In this document: positions 54,684 to 63,650 of the stretch, piece after piece
Layout: the number at the start of each line of letters is the position of its first letter
Position numbering within the stretch: the first letter of the stretch is position 1
Notes under the pieces: generated by a model
What the model was told of the DNA's origin: nothing
Databases searched by the model: none
What the model saw: only the letters and a program-made list of their open reading frames with translations
NCBI GenBank assembly: GCA_022822205.1
Contig: JAJECC010000129.1
Coordinates: 1 to 64,000, forward strand
Origin: Rhodospirillales bacterium
GTDB taxonomy: Bacteria > Pseudomonadota > Alphaproteobacteria > Rhodospirillales > UBA2165
Direction of reading: 5' to 3'
DNA length: 64,000 bases
Made by a program: the position numbers and the translations under genes

Positions 54684-56096
54684 TTAGACCGAAATTATCT
54701 TTCCCGGGTTCATAATGTTGCCGGGGTCCATGGCGCGCTTGATCCGTCGCATGAGATCGAGCTCCAGAGACGACCGGTAATGCGCGAGTTCGGCCTTCTT
54801 GAAGGTGCCGATGCCGTGTTCGGCGCTGATGCTCCCGCCCATTTCCACCACCATATCGTGGACGATGCGATGGAAATCCTCCGCGCGGTCCAGGAATGCC
54901 GCCCCGTCCGCGTCCACGGGCTGGGTGAGATTGTAATGAATGTTGCCGTCTCCAATATGGCCAAAGGCGCAGAAACGGACCCCGGGCACTACCGGCGCGA
55001 GCGCGGCGTTCGCCTTCTCGATGAACTCCGTCGTCCGGGAAACAGGCACCGAAACGTCGTGCTTGATGCTCGCGCCTTCGCGGGTCTGGGCTTCGGGAAT
55101 ACTCTCCCGGAGACGCCAGAGCGCCAAGGCCCGGCCTTCGTTTTCGGCGAAGACGGCGTCCGATATTCGGCCGGTTTCCAGCGCGCCGCCGAGGACATGC
55201 TCGATTTCGCCCCGAAGATCCTCATCCGCCCGGGGTGAGGCGATCTCGATCAGGGCGTATTGCGGATGCGGTTCGGTGAAGGGGTCGGCAAGGCCGTCGA
55301 TGTGCCGCGTACAAAGCTCCATCGCCAGCCTCGGGATCAGTTCGAAGGCGGTCACCCGGTCCCCCAGATCGGCCCGGACCAAATCAAACAGCGGCAGTAT
55401 CCGCTCGAGGCCGTCCATTGCCGCCAGCAGCGTGACCCGGGTGCGGGGCCGCGGAAACAGTTTGAGCACCGCGCGGGTGATGATGCCCAGCGTGCCTTCG
55501 GCGCCGATGAACAGCTGTTTCAAATCGTATCCCATGTTGTTCTTGCGCAGCGCATTCATCCCCTCCCAGATTTCGCCGTTGGGAAGGACGACCTCGAGAC
55601 CCATGACCAGTTCGCGGGTATTGCCGTAGCGCAGGACGCCGGCGCCCCCGGCGTTGGTCGATATATTGCCGCCGATCTGGCAACTCCCCTCGGCGCCGAG
55701 GCTCAATGGAAAATAACACCCGGCCTCCTGGGCGGCGTCCTGGATATCCTTGAGGATACACCCCGCTTCCACCGTCATGGTCATGTTCAGGGGGTCGACA
55801 TGCTGAACGGCCCTCATCCGGTCGAGGCTGAGGACCACGCCGCCGGCGGCCACCGTGCCGCCTACCAGACCGGTTCCGCCGCCGCGGGGGACAATGGGGA
55901 CATCGGCTTCCTGGCATCGCCGGACGATCTCGGCGACCTCTGCCGTAGCTGACGGGCGGGCAACGATGTCGCACGAACTTTCCACCCGCTGCCGCGCATC
56001 GCTGAGATAGGGGGCCTGATCGGCTGCGTCCGAGATGACGCCGCGCTCGCCCAATATCTCGCGCAATCCCGCGACGAATTCGGCCGGCAACGTCAT
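54684..56096 (-). CDS. FAD-linked 2-hydroxyacid dehydrogenase (GlcD/D2HGDH-like)
   Basis: A 470-residue FAD enzyme. The PCMH-type FAD domain holds VPRGGGTGLVGGT and GGNISTNAGGAGVLRYGNTRELVMGLEVV, and the C-terminal domain has FGHIGDGNIHYN and SAEHGIGTFKK with the metal-binding His residues. Relatives oxidise D-lactate, glycolate or D-2-hydroxyglutarate; the sequence alone does not decide. It sits downstream of tsaC and cysQ on the same strand. Confidence 0.92.
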   Translation of the reverse strand: MTLPAEFVAGLREILGERGVISDAADQAPYLSDARQRVESSCDIVARPSATAEVAEIVRRCQEADVPIVPRGGGTGLVGGTVAAGGVVLSLDRMRAVQHVDPLNMTMTVEAGCILKDIQDAAQEAGCYFPLSLGAEGSCQIGGNISTNAGGAGVLRYGNTRELVMGLEVVLPNGEIWEGMNALRKNNMGYDLKQLFIGAEGTLGIITRAVLKLFPRPRTRVTLLAAMDGLERILPLFDLVRADLGDRVTAFELIPRLAMELCTRHIDGLADPFTEPHPQYALIEIASPRADEDLRGEIEHVLGGALETGRISDAVFAENEGRALALWRLRESIPEAQTREGASIKHDVSVPVSRTTEFIEKANAALAPVVPGVRFCAFGHIGDGNIHYNLTQPVDADGAAFLDRAEDFHRIVHDMVVEMGGSISAEHGIGTFKKAELAHYRSSLELDLMRRIKRAMDPGNIMNPGKIISV

Positions 56097-56125
56097 GTGA
56101 TCTCCAATTCCGCCATTTGCCAGAC

Positions 56126-57082
56126 CTACTCGGGCGCGGCGGCTCTTTCAAGCCGGTCATTGATGGCCGCGCCGAGACCGTCGCGGGGGATCGGCATGAC
56201 TTGAATCTTTCTCCCCGGACCTGAATCGAGCTCGCGCACCATGCGGTAGAGATTGGCCGCCGCCTCGACCAAATCGGCGACCGGGCTGAGGTTCAGGCAA
56301 TCCGCCGGCGCGTGGGGACCAAACCCCAGCAGGACGGCTCCCGCCGAGGGTGCTTCAACGCCGAGCTGCAGCGGTTTCCTTGGCGCGTAGTGTTTGGACA
56401 TCATGCCGGGCGCGGCCACATCGTCATTTGCCGCGGCCCGGTCCACGGCTCCGATGACGGCCTCGATGTCGGCCTGCGTGCACGCGCCCTCCCGGAGCAG
56501 CCGGGGGCGCCCTCCGGTCACGGCGACGATGGTCGATTCGATGCCGATTTCCGACGGTCCGCCATCCAGGATCAGCGGGATATCCGCGCCCAGCGAGTCC
56601 AGGACATGCCGGGCGGTCGTTGGGCTGACCTCCCCGGATTTGTTGGCGCTCGGCGCGGCGATGGGGCGGTCGAGCGCTCTCAGGACCGCTTGCATGACCG
56701 GATGGGCGGGCGCCCGAACGGCGATCGTATCGAGGCCCGCCCGGGCGAGTTCGGAAACCGGCGAGCCGTCGGCGCTCGGCAGCACCAGGGTCAGCGGACC
56801 CGGCCAGAATGCGTCGGCGAGTCGTTCGGCCGCGGCTTGGAATTCCGCGATCTTCCGCGCCGTTTCGAGGGCCGGAACGTGGGCGATCAAGGGATTGAAT
56901 TCGGGACGCCGCTTGGCTTCGAAAATCCGCGCGACCGCCTGATCGTCGGTCGCGTCGCCGCCGAGCCCGTAGACCGTCTCCGTCGGCAGTCCGACCACGG
57001 CGCCGTCCCGCAGGAGCGCCGCGGCCCGGTCGATCGCGTCTTCGTCGGAGGGGAGAATGTCTGCCGGCATCGCCGCACCCAT
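56126..57082 (-). CDS. tsaC: Threonylcarbamoyl-AMP synthase (Sua5 type)
   Basis: A 318-residue enzyme making threonylcarbamoyl-AMP for tRNA t6A. The YrdC domain (about 1-200) has LPTETVYGLGGDA, the KRRPEFNPLIAH motif and SANKSGE. A C-terminal Sua5 domain follows, so it is the longer Sua5 form. ATG 57082 lies 5 bases past the cysQ stop; ATG 57070 is an alternative. Confidence 0.94.
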   Translation of the reverse strand: MGAAMPADILPSDEDAIDRAAALLRDGAVVGLPTETVYGLGGDATDDQAVARIFEAKRRPEFNPLIAHVPALETARKIAEFQAAAERLADAFWPGPLTLVLPSADGSPVSELARAGLDTIAVRAPAHPVMQAVLRALDRPIAAPSANKSGEVSPTTARHVLDSLGADIPLILDGGPSEIGIESTIVAVTGGRPRLLREGACTQADIEAVIGAVDRAAANDDVAAPGMMSKHYAPRKPLQLGVEAPSAGAVLLGFGPHAPADCLNLSPVADLVEAAANLYRMVRELDSGPGRKIQVMPIPRDGLGAAINDRLERAAAPE

Positions 57083-57087
57083 CGGTC

Positions 57088-57858
57088 TCAGGACCAATCG
57101 CCCCGCGCCAGGAAAAACGGATTCCGGAAGTCCGGCTTGCCATATTTCAGGTCACCGCCGTCGAGCTCCCGCACCGAGCCGCCGGCGGCCCGGAGGATCG
57201 CATGGCCGGCGGCGGTATCCCACTCGCATGTCGGGCCGAGGCGCGGATAGAAATCGGCCTCTCCGGCGGCGACGAGGCAGAACTTGATGGAGCTTCCGGC
57301 GTTCATTTCGTCGCGCACCCTAAAATCTTCGAGAAATTCCTCTTCGTTGGCGCGGTGGGAGCGGCTGGTCATGACGACCAATCCCTCTTCGCCGGGCGCC
57401 CGAACGGCAATCGGCTCCGGCGCTCCATCACCCGATTGCCGGAACACGCCGTTCTCCCCGCCCCAATAGGTCGTTCCGATGGCCGGTGCGTGGATTATCC
57501 CGAAGACGGGTATCCTGTCCTGGATCAATCCGATGTTGACCGTGAATTCGCCGGTCCGCTTGACGAATTCCTTGGTGCCGTCGAGGGCGTCGACAAGCCA
57601 GAATTCGCCGCCCGATACATCCGGACGGTCGCCCGCGGCATAGGCTTCTTCGGCGATGACCGGGATATCCGGCGTGATCTCCCGCAGCACCGGCAGGATG
57701 ATGGATTCGGAAAGCACGTCGGCCTCGGTCACGGGCGAGGCGTCGTCCTTCGCCCGGACGTCGAATCCCGTCCCGTAAATGCCGAGGATCGCACGGCCGG
57801 CTTCGCGGGAGGTGTCGAGGAGCGTCCCGATCTCGGCGTCGGCTAGGCGTCTGGCCAT
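57088..57858 (-). CDS. cysQ: 3'(2'),5'-bisphosphate nucleotidase CysQ
   Basis: A 256-residue phosphatase of the inositol-monophosphatase fold. Metal motifs are PVTEAD, the EE pair in VIAEEAY, LVDALDGTKEF (WxDPLDGT-type) and CEWDTAAGHAIL. It removes PAP formed in sulfate assimilation. It lies upstream of tsaC in the same run. Confidence 0.92.
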   Translation of the reverse strand: MARRLADAEIGTLLDTSREAGRAILGIYGTGFDVRAKDDASPVTEADVLSESIILPVLREITPDIPVIAEEAYAAGDRPDVSGGEFWLVDALDGTKEFVKRTGEFTVNIGLIQDRIPVFGIIHAPAIGTTYWGGENGVFRQSGDGAPEPIAVRAPGEEGLVVMTSRSHRANEEEFLEDFRVRDEMNAGSSIKFCLVAAGEADFYPRLGPTCEWDTAAGHAILRAAGGSVRELDGGDLKYGKPDFRNPFFLARGDWS

Positions 57859-57873
57859 GGGCGCATCGCCTCC

Positions 57874-58341
57874 TTACGGATGCAGGGTCTTGGAGGGCGG
57901 ATGGGACCCGATAAGGATGAAGGCGATCTGACAGGGTTCGGCGCCCCGGTTCTCCCAGCCGTGCCAGGTGGCGCGCTGCACCATGACATCGCCGGCCGAC
58001 ATGTGAACCTCCGCGTCGCCGTCCAGAAGCATGTCGCACTCGCCGGACATGCAGATGGCGTAATCGATGGTGTCGGTGCGGTGCATGTAGGCGTCTTTGC
58101 CCGGCGCGAGTTCGAGTATCCGGAATACCGAGCCGCGGGCCGGGGGTTCGATATCGATTGTACGGGCCGCCGGGTCCTCGTCTCCGTCGATGTCGGCCGG
58201 CGTATCGTCGGTCATCCAGATCAGCGTCTGAACATTGTCTGATCGAAGCTTGTGAACGTTGGTCATCACCTCGTCCATGCCGACGATGGCGCGGCCTTCG
58301 GAATCGTGATCGGTAACAATGCGTCGAATGTTGAGTGTCAT
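57874..58341 (-). CDS. Cupin-domain protein
   Basis: A 155-residue protein with a single cupin barrel. The first motif is near MHRTDTIDYAICMSGECDMLLDG and the second near GDVMVQRATWHGWENRG, so metal-binding His/Glu residues are largely kept. The function is unknown. It lies 15 bases before cysQ and 92 bases after the MEMO-AMMECR1 gene. Confidence 0.85.
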   Translation of the reverse strand: MTLNIRRIVTDHDSEGRAIVGMDEVMTNVHKLRSDNVQTLIWMTDDTPADIDGDEDPAARTIDIEPPARGSVFRILELAPGKDAYMHRTDTIDYAICMSGECDMLLDGDAEVHMSAGDVMVQRATWHGWENRGAEPCQIAFILIGSHPPSKTLHP

Positions 58342-58433
58342 CTCTACCCCGGAGCTGAGAGCGTCAAGAGGGCGTCGATGTACCAGACTTGGCCCGAAGA
58401 CGCCATGCCGTTGCGGCCCGGTTGGGCGGAGGA

Positions 58434-59888
58434 TCAGCGCCAGACGGCGTCGGGATTCCGCAGGTCGGCGGAGCGGACCGACACGGTGATGAATCGCCGG
58501 GCTTCGAGCCCCTCGGACCAATAGTCGGGGGCGAATCCGGCTTTCTGCTTGAGCCCTTTCAGGAACGCCCGCGGTTCCGGAATGCTTTCCCAAACAGCGG
58601 GCAGGAAGACGCCGCGCCTGTCGCCTTCCCGGATCAGCAGCCCGTCGGTTCCCGGCCGCAATTGCCGGACGAGATCCGCCTCGCCCGAAAACGCCATGGG
58701 CGCAAGATCGCCGAGCACGGTGACGGTCAGGCTCAGATTGCCGGCCTCGAACTCTTCCCGCGACAGGGGCGGGAAGCGAGAATCCCCGAACGCCGCCTTG
58801 AACGCGTTTTCCGCCACATCCAGCGCCAAGGGACGCGCGGCGCCGAGCGACCCGATGCAGCCGCGCAGCTTCCCGTCTTTCTCCACGGTAACGAAACTGG
58901 CGCCGTCGCGGGCCAGTTCAGCCGGCGCGGCGGCCACGTTCGGCGTGTGCCGCCAGCCGTCCGCGAGGTAGGTCTTCACCGTGTGGCCGGCAAGTCTGAG
59001 CAGCGATTCCCCGTGTCGCGAAAGAAGGGCCCGGGTTTCGTCCTCGAAGCCGCCTTTTGCCGGGCCGGCGCCATCCGGCTCCTGGAAAATCCATGAGCCG
59101 TAACCGACGACCCGGTCCCGCGGCCCGGCGGTGTCGCCCGAATTGCGCATGTCGACGGTCCGGGCCGCGAGCCCTTTTTGCCTGGCCACGGTAAGCAGAC
59201 CCTTGATGGAGTGGCGGCCGCAGGCCTGATGGTCCTCCAGGGACAGCGGGTCCAGCGCCTCGATGGCCGTGCCGGCCCGGCTGTCGGTCCGTTTCGCCTT
59301 GTCGTAGGGCAGATAGTGGCTCAGGTCCGAACTGATGAGGATCAACGTTTCCGGCCCGCCCCACAGCATCTCCAGCACCTCGGCCACTTGCTCGGTGGCC
59401 GCCTGACCGACGATCATCGGCACGATGGTGAACCCGCCGAGGAGGGATTGCAGGAACGGCAGGTGCACCTCGAGGCAGTGATCGTCCTTGTGGGTGGCGT
59501 CGAACACCTGAACGAACGGCAGGCGGCCGATCTTCCGGACCGCATCGGCGTCGACGGGAATTTCGCCGAGCGGCGTCGCGAACGCGTCCGCTTCGGGCAA
59601 CGCTATGCCGTTCACGGCGACCCGGTGGCACGGGCCCATCATCACCACGCGTTTGATCTTGCCGGCCGCCGGGACGAGGCGGGCATAGGCGCAGGCGGCG
59701 GTAAACCCCGAAAAAATGTAGCCGGCATGGGGTGCGATGATGGCCTTGGGCGCCGGGCCGTCCGGCTGGCCGTCCGCTTGGCCGCTCCCGGCGGCTTCGG
59801 CCAGGTAGTGCCTGACCGAGGCTTTCAGCTCCTTGGGGTCGCGCGGATAAAACATCCCGGCGACGGCGGGCGGCCGGACCGCATTCAT
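58434..59888 (-). CDS. Fused MEMO-AMMECR1 protein (AmmeMemoRadiSam B+A)
   Basis: A 484-residue two-domain protein. The N-terminal MEMO domain (about 1-275) has the metal-site His residues in APHAGYIFSG (His54) and GPCHRV (His88), and LISSDLSHYLP. The C-terminal AMMECR1 domain (about 285-484) has LRGCIGSLGAARPL. In the AmmeMemoRadiSam set these act with the radical SAM protein AmrS, encoded at 62481; the reaction is unknown. ATG 59888 fits the MEMO start (RPPAVAGMFYP). Confidence 0.92.
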   Translation of the reverse strand: MNAVRPPAVAGMFYPRDPKELKASVRHYLAEAAGSGQADGQPDGPAPKAIIAPHAGYIFSGFTAACAYARLVPAAGKIKRVVMMGPCHRVAVNGIALPEADAFATPLGEIPVDADAVRKIGRLPFVQVFDATHKDDHCLEVHLPFLQSLLGGFTIVPMIVGQAATEQVAEVLEMLWGGPETLILISSDLSHYLPYDKAKRTDSRAGTAIEALDPLSLEDHQACGRHSIKGLLTVARQKGLAARTVDMRNSGDTAGPRDRVVGYGSWIFQEPDGAGPAKGGFEDETRALLSRHGESLLRLAGHTVKTYLADGWRHTPNVAAAPAELARDGASFVTVEKDGKLRGCIGSLGAARPLALDVAENAFKAAFGDSRFPPLSREEFEAGNLSLTVTVLGDLAPMAFSGEADLVRQLRPGTDGLLIREGDRRGVFLPAVWESIPEPRAFLKGLKQKAGFAPDYWSEGLEARRFITVSVRSADLRNPDAVWR

Positions 59889-59961
59889 CTGCCGTACCTC
59901 TCAGCTCCGCCGGCCAGTCTAGCGGTTCCCGGCGGTCGGCGGAAGATCGGCCGGCTGGAGA

Positions 59962-62280
59962 CTATGCCGCTTCCCGGAGCGCCCGCCAGATTCTTTCCGG
60001 TGTCGCCGGCATGTCCACATGGGTGACGCCGGCGCCTGCCAAGGCGTCGACCACCGCATTGATCACCGCGGGGGGCGCGCCGACGGTGCCGGTTTCCCCG
60101 GCGCCCTTGACGCCGAGCGGGTTGTTGCCCGTCGGCACCGGCAGGGAGTCGGCGGCAATCTTCGGGAAGTCGTCGGCCCGCGGCATGCAGTAATCGAGAA
60201 ACGAGCCCGAGAGCATTTGTCCGCCCTCGTCATAGACGATGTTCTCCATCAGCGCCTGACCGACGCCCTGGGCGACGCCGCCGTGAAGCTGGCCCTTCAG
60301 CAGCAGCGGATTGATCACGGTGCCGACGTCATCGGTGACCGTCATGCCGACCAGTTCCACCTTGCCGGTGTCGGGATCGATCTCCACTTCGGCGATCTGG
60401 CAGCCGTTGGGGAAATTGAAGTTGCCGAGGCCGGCCTGGAAGGCGCCCACGCCCTCGAGCCCGACGCCCAGGTGAGGCGGATACATGATCGGATTGTAGG
60501 ACGCGGCGGCGACCTGGGTGATATCCATGGACTTGTCCGTGCCGGCGACGGTGAAGGCGCCGTCGTCGAACTCGATATCGCTCTCGCCCGCTTCCATCAG
60601 GTGGGCGGCGATCTTCTTGCCCTTCTCGATCACTTCGTCGGCGGCGTTCTTGAGCGCCGATCCGCCGACCACCATGGAGCGCGAGCCCACCGTGCCGCGG
60701 CCGATGGACACCTTGTCCGTGTCGCCCTGGATCACCCGGACCCGCTCGTTGTCGACGCCGAGGAATTCGGACGCCATCTGGGCATAGACCGTGTCGTGAC
60801 CCTGCCCGTGAGAGTGCGTGCCCGCGACGATGGTAACGTCGCCGGAACCGTCGAAGTGGATTTCCATCCGGTCGTTGAACACGGCGGCGGATTCCAGATA
60901 GACCGACAGCCCGCGGCCGCGGAGCTTGCCTTCGGCCTCCGACGCGCTCCGGCGCGCATCGAAACCCGCCCACCCGGCGGCCTCCATGGCGTTGTCCATG
61001 CAAGCCTCGAAATCGCCGCAGTCGTACTGGTACATGAGCGCGGTCTGATAGGGCATCTGATCCGGCTTGATCATGTTGCGCCGGCGAAGCTCGACCGGGT
61101 CGATATCCATCTCGCGCGCCGCCATGTCGAACATCCGTTCCACCACGTAAGCCGCCTCGGGACGGCCGGCGCCGCGATAGGGCGCCGTCCCCTGGGTGTT
61201 GGTGAAGTAACAGTTGGTGGTCACGCGGATGGCCGGCATGGCGTAGACGCCGGACATCAGGGTGGTGAAGAACATGGGCGAAATGCCGCCGCTCGGCATC
61301 ATGTAGGCGCCCTGGTTGTAGTACCCGGTGACCCGGAATCCGACCACCTTGCCGTCGGCATCGAATCCCATCTCGGCCTCGGCGTCCACGTCCCGGGCCT
61401 GTGAATCGGAGAGCAGCGCCTCGGCCCGGTCCGACACCCACTTGACCGGCCGGCCGATTTCCTTGGCGGCCCAGACGGTCAGGATGTCTTCGCCGTAAAA
61501 CCCGCCCTTCATGCCGAAGCCGCCGCCGACGTCGGGCGCAACCACCCGGAGCTTGCTCTCCGGCATGTGGAAGATCTCATGGCACAGTTCGGTGCGGACG
61601 CCGTGCGGGCCCTGGGACGTCGTATAGAGGGTATGGCGGTCCTCGCCCGCATCGTAGTCGCCGAGGGAAACCCGGGCCTCCATGGAATTGGTGGTGACCC
61701 GGTTGTTGTTGATCCGCGCCCTGGTGACGTGGTGGGCGCCGGCAAGGGCCGCCTCGACGGCCTCGGCGTTGCCCATGGCATACTGGAAGGTGAGGTTGCT
61801 GTCGGTGCCGTCATAGACCAGCGGCGCGCCGTCGGCCCGGGCCGCGGCGGCGGTGGTGACCGCCGGCAGAATTTCGTAGTCCACGTCGATCAGTTCCGCG
61901 GCGTCCTTGGCCTGGGCCAAGGTTTCCGCAACGACGAAGGCCACCCGGGCGCCGACGCACTTCACTTCGTCCTTGGCGAGCGCCGCGGCGGGCCGCTGGA
62001 CCGCCTCGCCCTGCAACAGGAAGGGGATGATGGTCATGCAGGGAATGCCCCCGAGACCCGCCGCTTCGATGTGGGCGCCGGTAAAGACGGCGACGACGCC
62101 GGGGGCGGCTTCGGCGGCCGAGGTGTCGATGGACTTGATCTTGGCATTGGCGTGCGGCGAGCGGAGCACATAGCCGTGGGTCATCCGGGGCAGCACCATG
62201 TCGTCCACGTAGCGCCCCTTGCCGGTCAGGAATTTCGGATCTTCCTTTCTGGAAACCGCCTGCCCAATGCCGAATTTCAT
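59962..62280 (-). CDS. Orphan molybdenum-hydroxylase large subunit (CoxL-like)
   Basis: A 772-residue molybdopterin subunit of the xanthine-oxidase/CO-dehydrogenase superfamily with VGGGFGMKGGF, GTHSHGQGHDT and the catalytic Glu in GVKGAGETG. The active-site loop is PYRGAGR, a form II-like variant differing at the first residue from the AYRGAGR of the enzyme at 4109. No iron-sulfur or FAD subunit gene is next to it, so partners must come from elsewhere, perhaps the 3.6-7.3 kb operon. It lies between the two AmmeMemoRadiSam genes. Confidence 0.9.
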   Translation of the reverse strand: MKFGIGQAVSRKEDPKFLTGKGRYVDDMVLPRMTHGYVLRSPHANAKIKSIDTSAAEAAPGVVAVFTGAHIEAAGLGGIPCMTIIPFLLQGEAVQRPAAALAKDEVKCVGARVAFVVAETLAQAKDAAELIDVDYEILPAVTTAAAARADGAPLVYDGTDSNLTFQYAMGNAEAVEAALAGAHHVTRARINNNRVTTNSMEARVSLGDYDAGEDRHTLYTTSQGPHGVRTELCHEIFHMPESKLRVVAPDVGGGFGMKGGFYGEDILTVWAAKEIGRPVKWVSDRAEALLSDSQARDVDAEAEMGFDADGKVVGFRVTGYYNQGAYMMPSGGISPMFFTTLMSGVYAMPAIRVTTNCYFTNTQGTAPYRGAGRPEAAYVVERMFDMAAREMDIDPVELRRRNMIKPDQMPYQTALMYQYDCGDFEACMDNAMEAAGWAGFDARRSASEAEGKLRGRGLSVYLESAAVFNDRMEIHFDGSGDVTIVAGTHSHGQGHDTVYAQMASEFLGVDNERVRVIQGDTDKVSIGRGTVGSRSMVVGGSALKNAADEVIEKGKKIAAHLMEAGESDIEFDDGAFTVAGTDKSMDITQVAAASYNPIMYPPHLGVGLEGVGAFQAGLGNFNFPNGCQIAEVEIDPDTGKVELVGMTVTDDVGTVINPLLLKGQLHGGVAQGVGQALMENIVYDEGGQMLSGSFLDYCMPRADDFPKIAADSLPVPTGNNPLGVKGAGETGTVGAPPAVINAVVDALAGAGVTHVDMPATPERIWRALREAA

Positions 62281-62480
62281 TGTCTTTTCTCCCTGTTCGC
62301 GTCTGGCGACCGCTTTTTATAGGCAGTTTGGCCGCCGGCCCGCCACCAAATTCACCGCGATTTTCCCCGGGGTCCACGAGATGGACAAAAGCGGCCGATG
62401 CGCCGCCGCCGCCCTCTGGAGGCGATTGCGGCAAATTTGTATGATGGCCCGGATGATGGCGCCGCCGATGGGAGGCTCGG

Positions 62481-63578
62481 GTGAACCAAATTCCGGCAGA
62501 CCAATCATATCCCGGTCGGTATTGGCACGCCCTCGACGACGGCCGCATTCAGTGCGACCTGTGTCCGCGCGAGTGCAAGCTGAGCGACGGTCAGCGCGGC
62601 TTGTGTTTCGTTCGCGCGCGAAAAAACGACGGCATCGTGCTGACCACCTACGGCCGTTCGTCGGGCTTCTGCATCGACCCCATCGAGAAAAAGCCGCTTA
62701 ATCATTTTCTGCCCGGCACGCCGGTCCTGTCCTTCGGCACGGCGGGCTGCAACCTGACCTGCAAGTTCTGCCAGAACTGGGATATTTCAAAGGCCCGGGA
62801 CTTCGACAGGCTGGCCGACAGGGCGAGCCCGGAAGCCATCGCCCGCGCGGCCCGGCGTCACGGCTGCCGGAGCGTCGCCTTCACCTACAACGACCCGGTG
62901 ATTTTTCTCGAATACGCCGTGGATGCCGCCAAGGCGTGCCGCGAGTTCGGGATCAAATCCGTCGCCGTCTCGGCGGGCTATATCTCTCCCGAGCCGAGGG
63001 TAGAGTTTTACGAGCATATGGACGCCGTGAATATCGATCTCAAAGCGTTCACCGAAGAGTTCTATACGGACCTTTGTACCGGTCATCTGGATGCCGTGCT
63101 CGATACCCTCGAATATCTGGTGCACGAGACCGCCGTCTGGGTGGAGATCACCACCCTCCTGATTCCGGGTCACAACGATTCGGAGCGCGAAGTGACCGAA
63201 CTCTCCGAGTGGATTGCGGAAAATCTCGGACCCGACGTGCCGCTCCACTTCTCGGCGTTCCACCCGGACTGGAAAATGACCGGCGTTCCCAACACGCCGC
63301 CGGAGACCTTGCGGCGGGCGCGCTCCATCGCCCTCGACCGGGGGCTTCGCTACGTCTACCTCGGCAACATTCACGACTATGAGGGGTCGAGCACCTACTG
63401 CCATGGCTGCGGCGGCGTTCTGATCGGCCGGGATTGGTACGAACTCTCCACATGGAACCTCACCGAAGACGGCCGGTGCGCCGATTGCGGCACGCCCTGC
63501 GCCGGCGTGTTCGATGGCCCGCCCGGTGACTGGGGCCGTAAACGGCGGCCGGTTCGCATTCGCGAGGCGGCGGCGTGA
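62481..63578 (+). CDS. amrS: AmmeMemoRadiSam radical SAM protein AmrS
   Basis: A 365-residue radical SAM enzyme. The cluster motif C90-x3-C94-x2-C97 is in CNLTCKFCQNW. An N-terminal Cys-rich part (CDLCPREC and GQRGLCF) and a C-terminal CHGCGG/CADCG zinc-type region are typical of AmrS. The start is GTG 62481 with GGGAGG five bases ahead. It is divergent from the orphan CoxL-like gene across a 200-base region that must hold both promoters. Confidence 0.93.
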   Translation: MNQIPADQSYPGRYWHALDDGRIQCDLCPRECKLSDGQRGLCFVRARKNDGIVLTTYGRSSGFCIDPIEKKPLNHFLPGTPVLSFGTAGCNLTCKFCQNWDISKARDFDRLADRASPEAIARAARRHGCRSVAFTYNDPVIFLEYAVDAAKACREFGIKSVAVSAGYISPEPRVEFYEHMDAVNIDLKAFTEEFYTDLCTGHLDAVLDTLEYLVHETAVWVEITTLLIPGHNDSEREVTELSEWIAENLGPDVPLHFSAFHPDWKMTGVPNTPPETLRRARSIALDRGLRYVYLGNIHDYEGSSTYCHGCGGVLIGRDWYELSTWNLTEDGRCADCGTPCAGVFDGPPGDWGRKRRPVRIREAAA

Positions 63579-63650
63579 TCCGCACTGGACCTGATCATCA
63601 GGTGTGCTAAAGCTGTGGCCGCGAAAAATCCGACCGTGACAGCGAGTCTA

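Noticed and set aside
63589-63603. 15-bp palindrome between amrS and the UPF0104 gene
   Set aside because: Short, seen once, and not placed against a recognisable promoter; mentioned only within the neighbouring gene entry.
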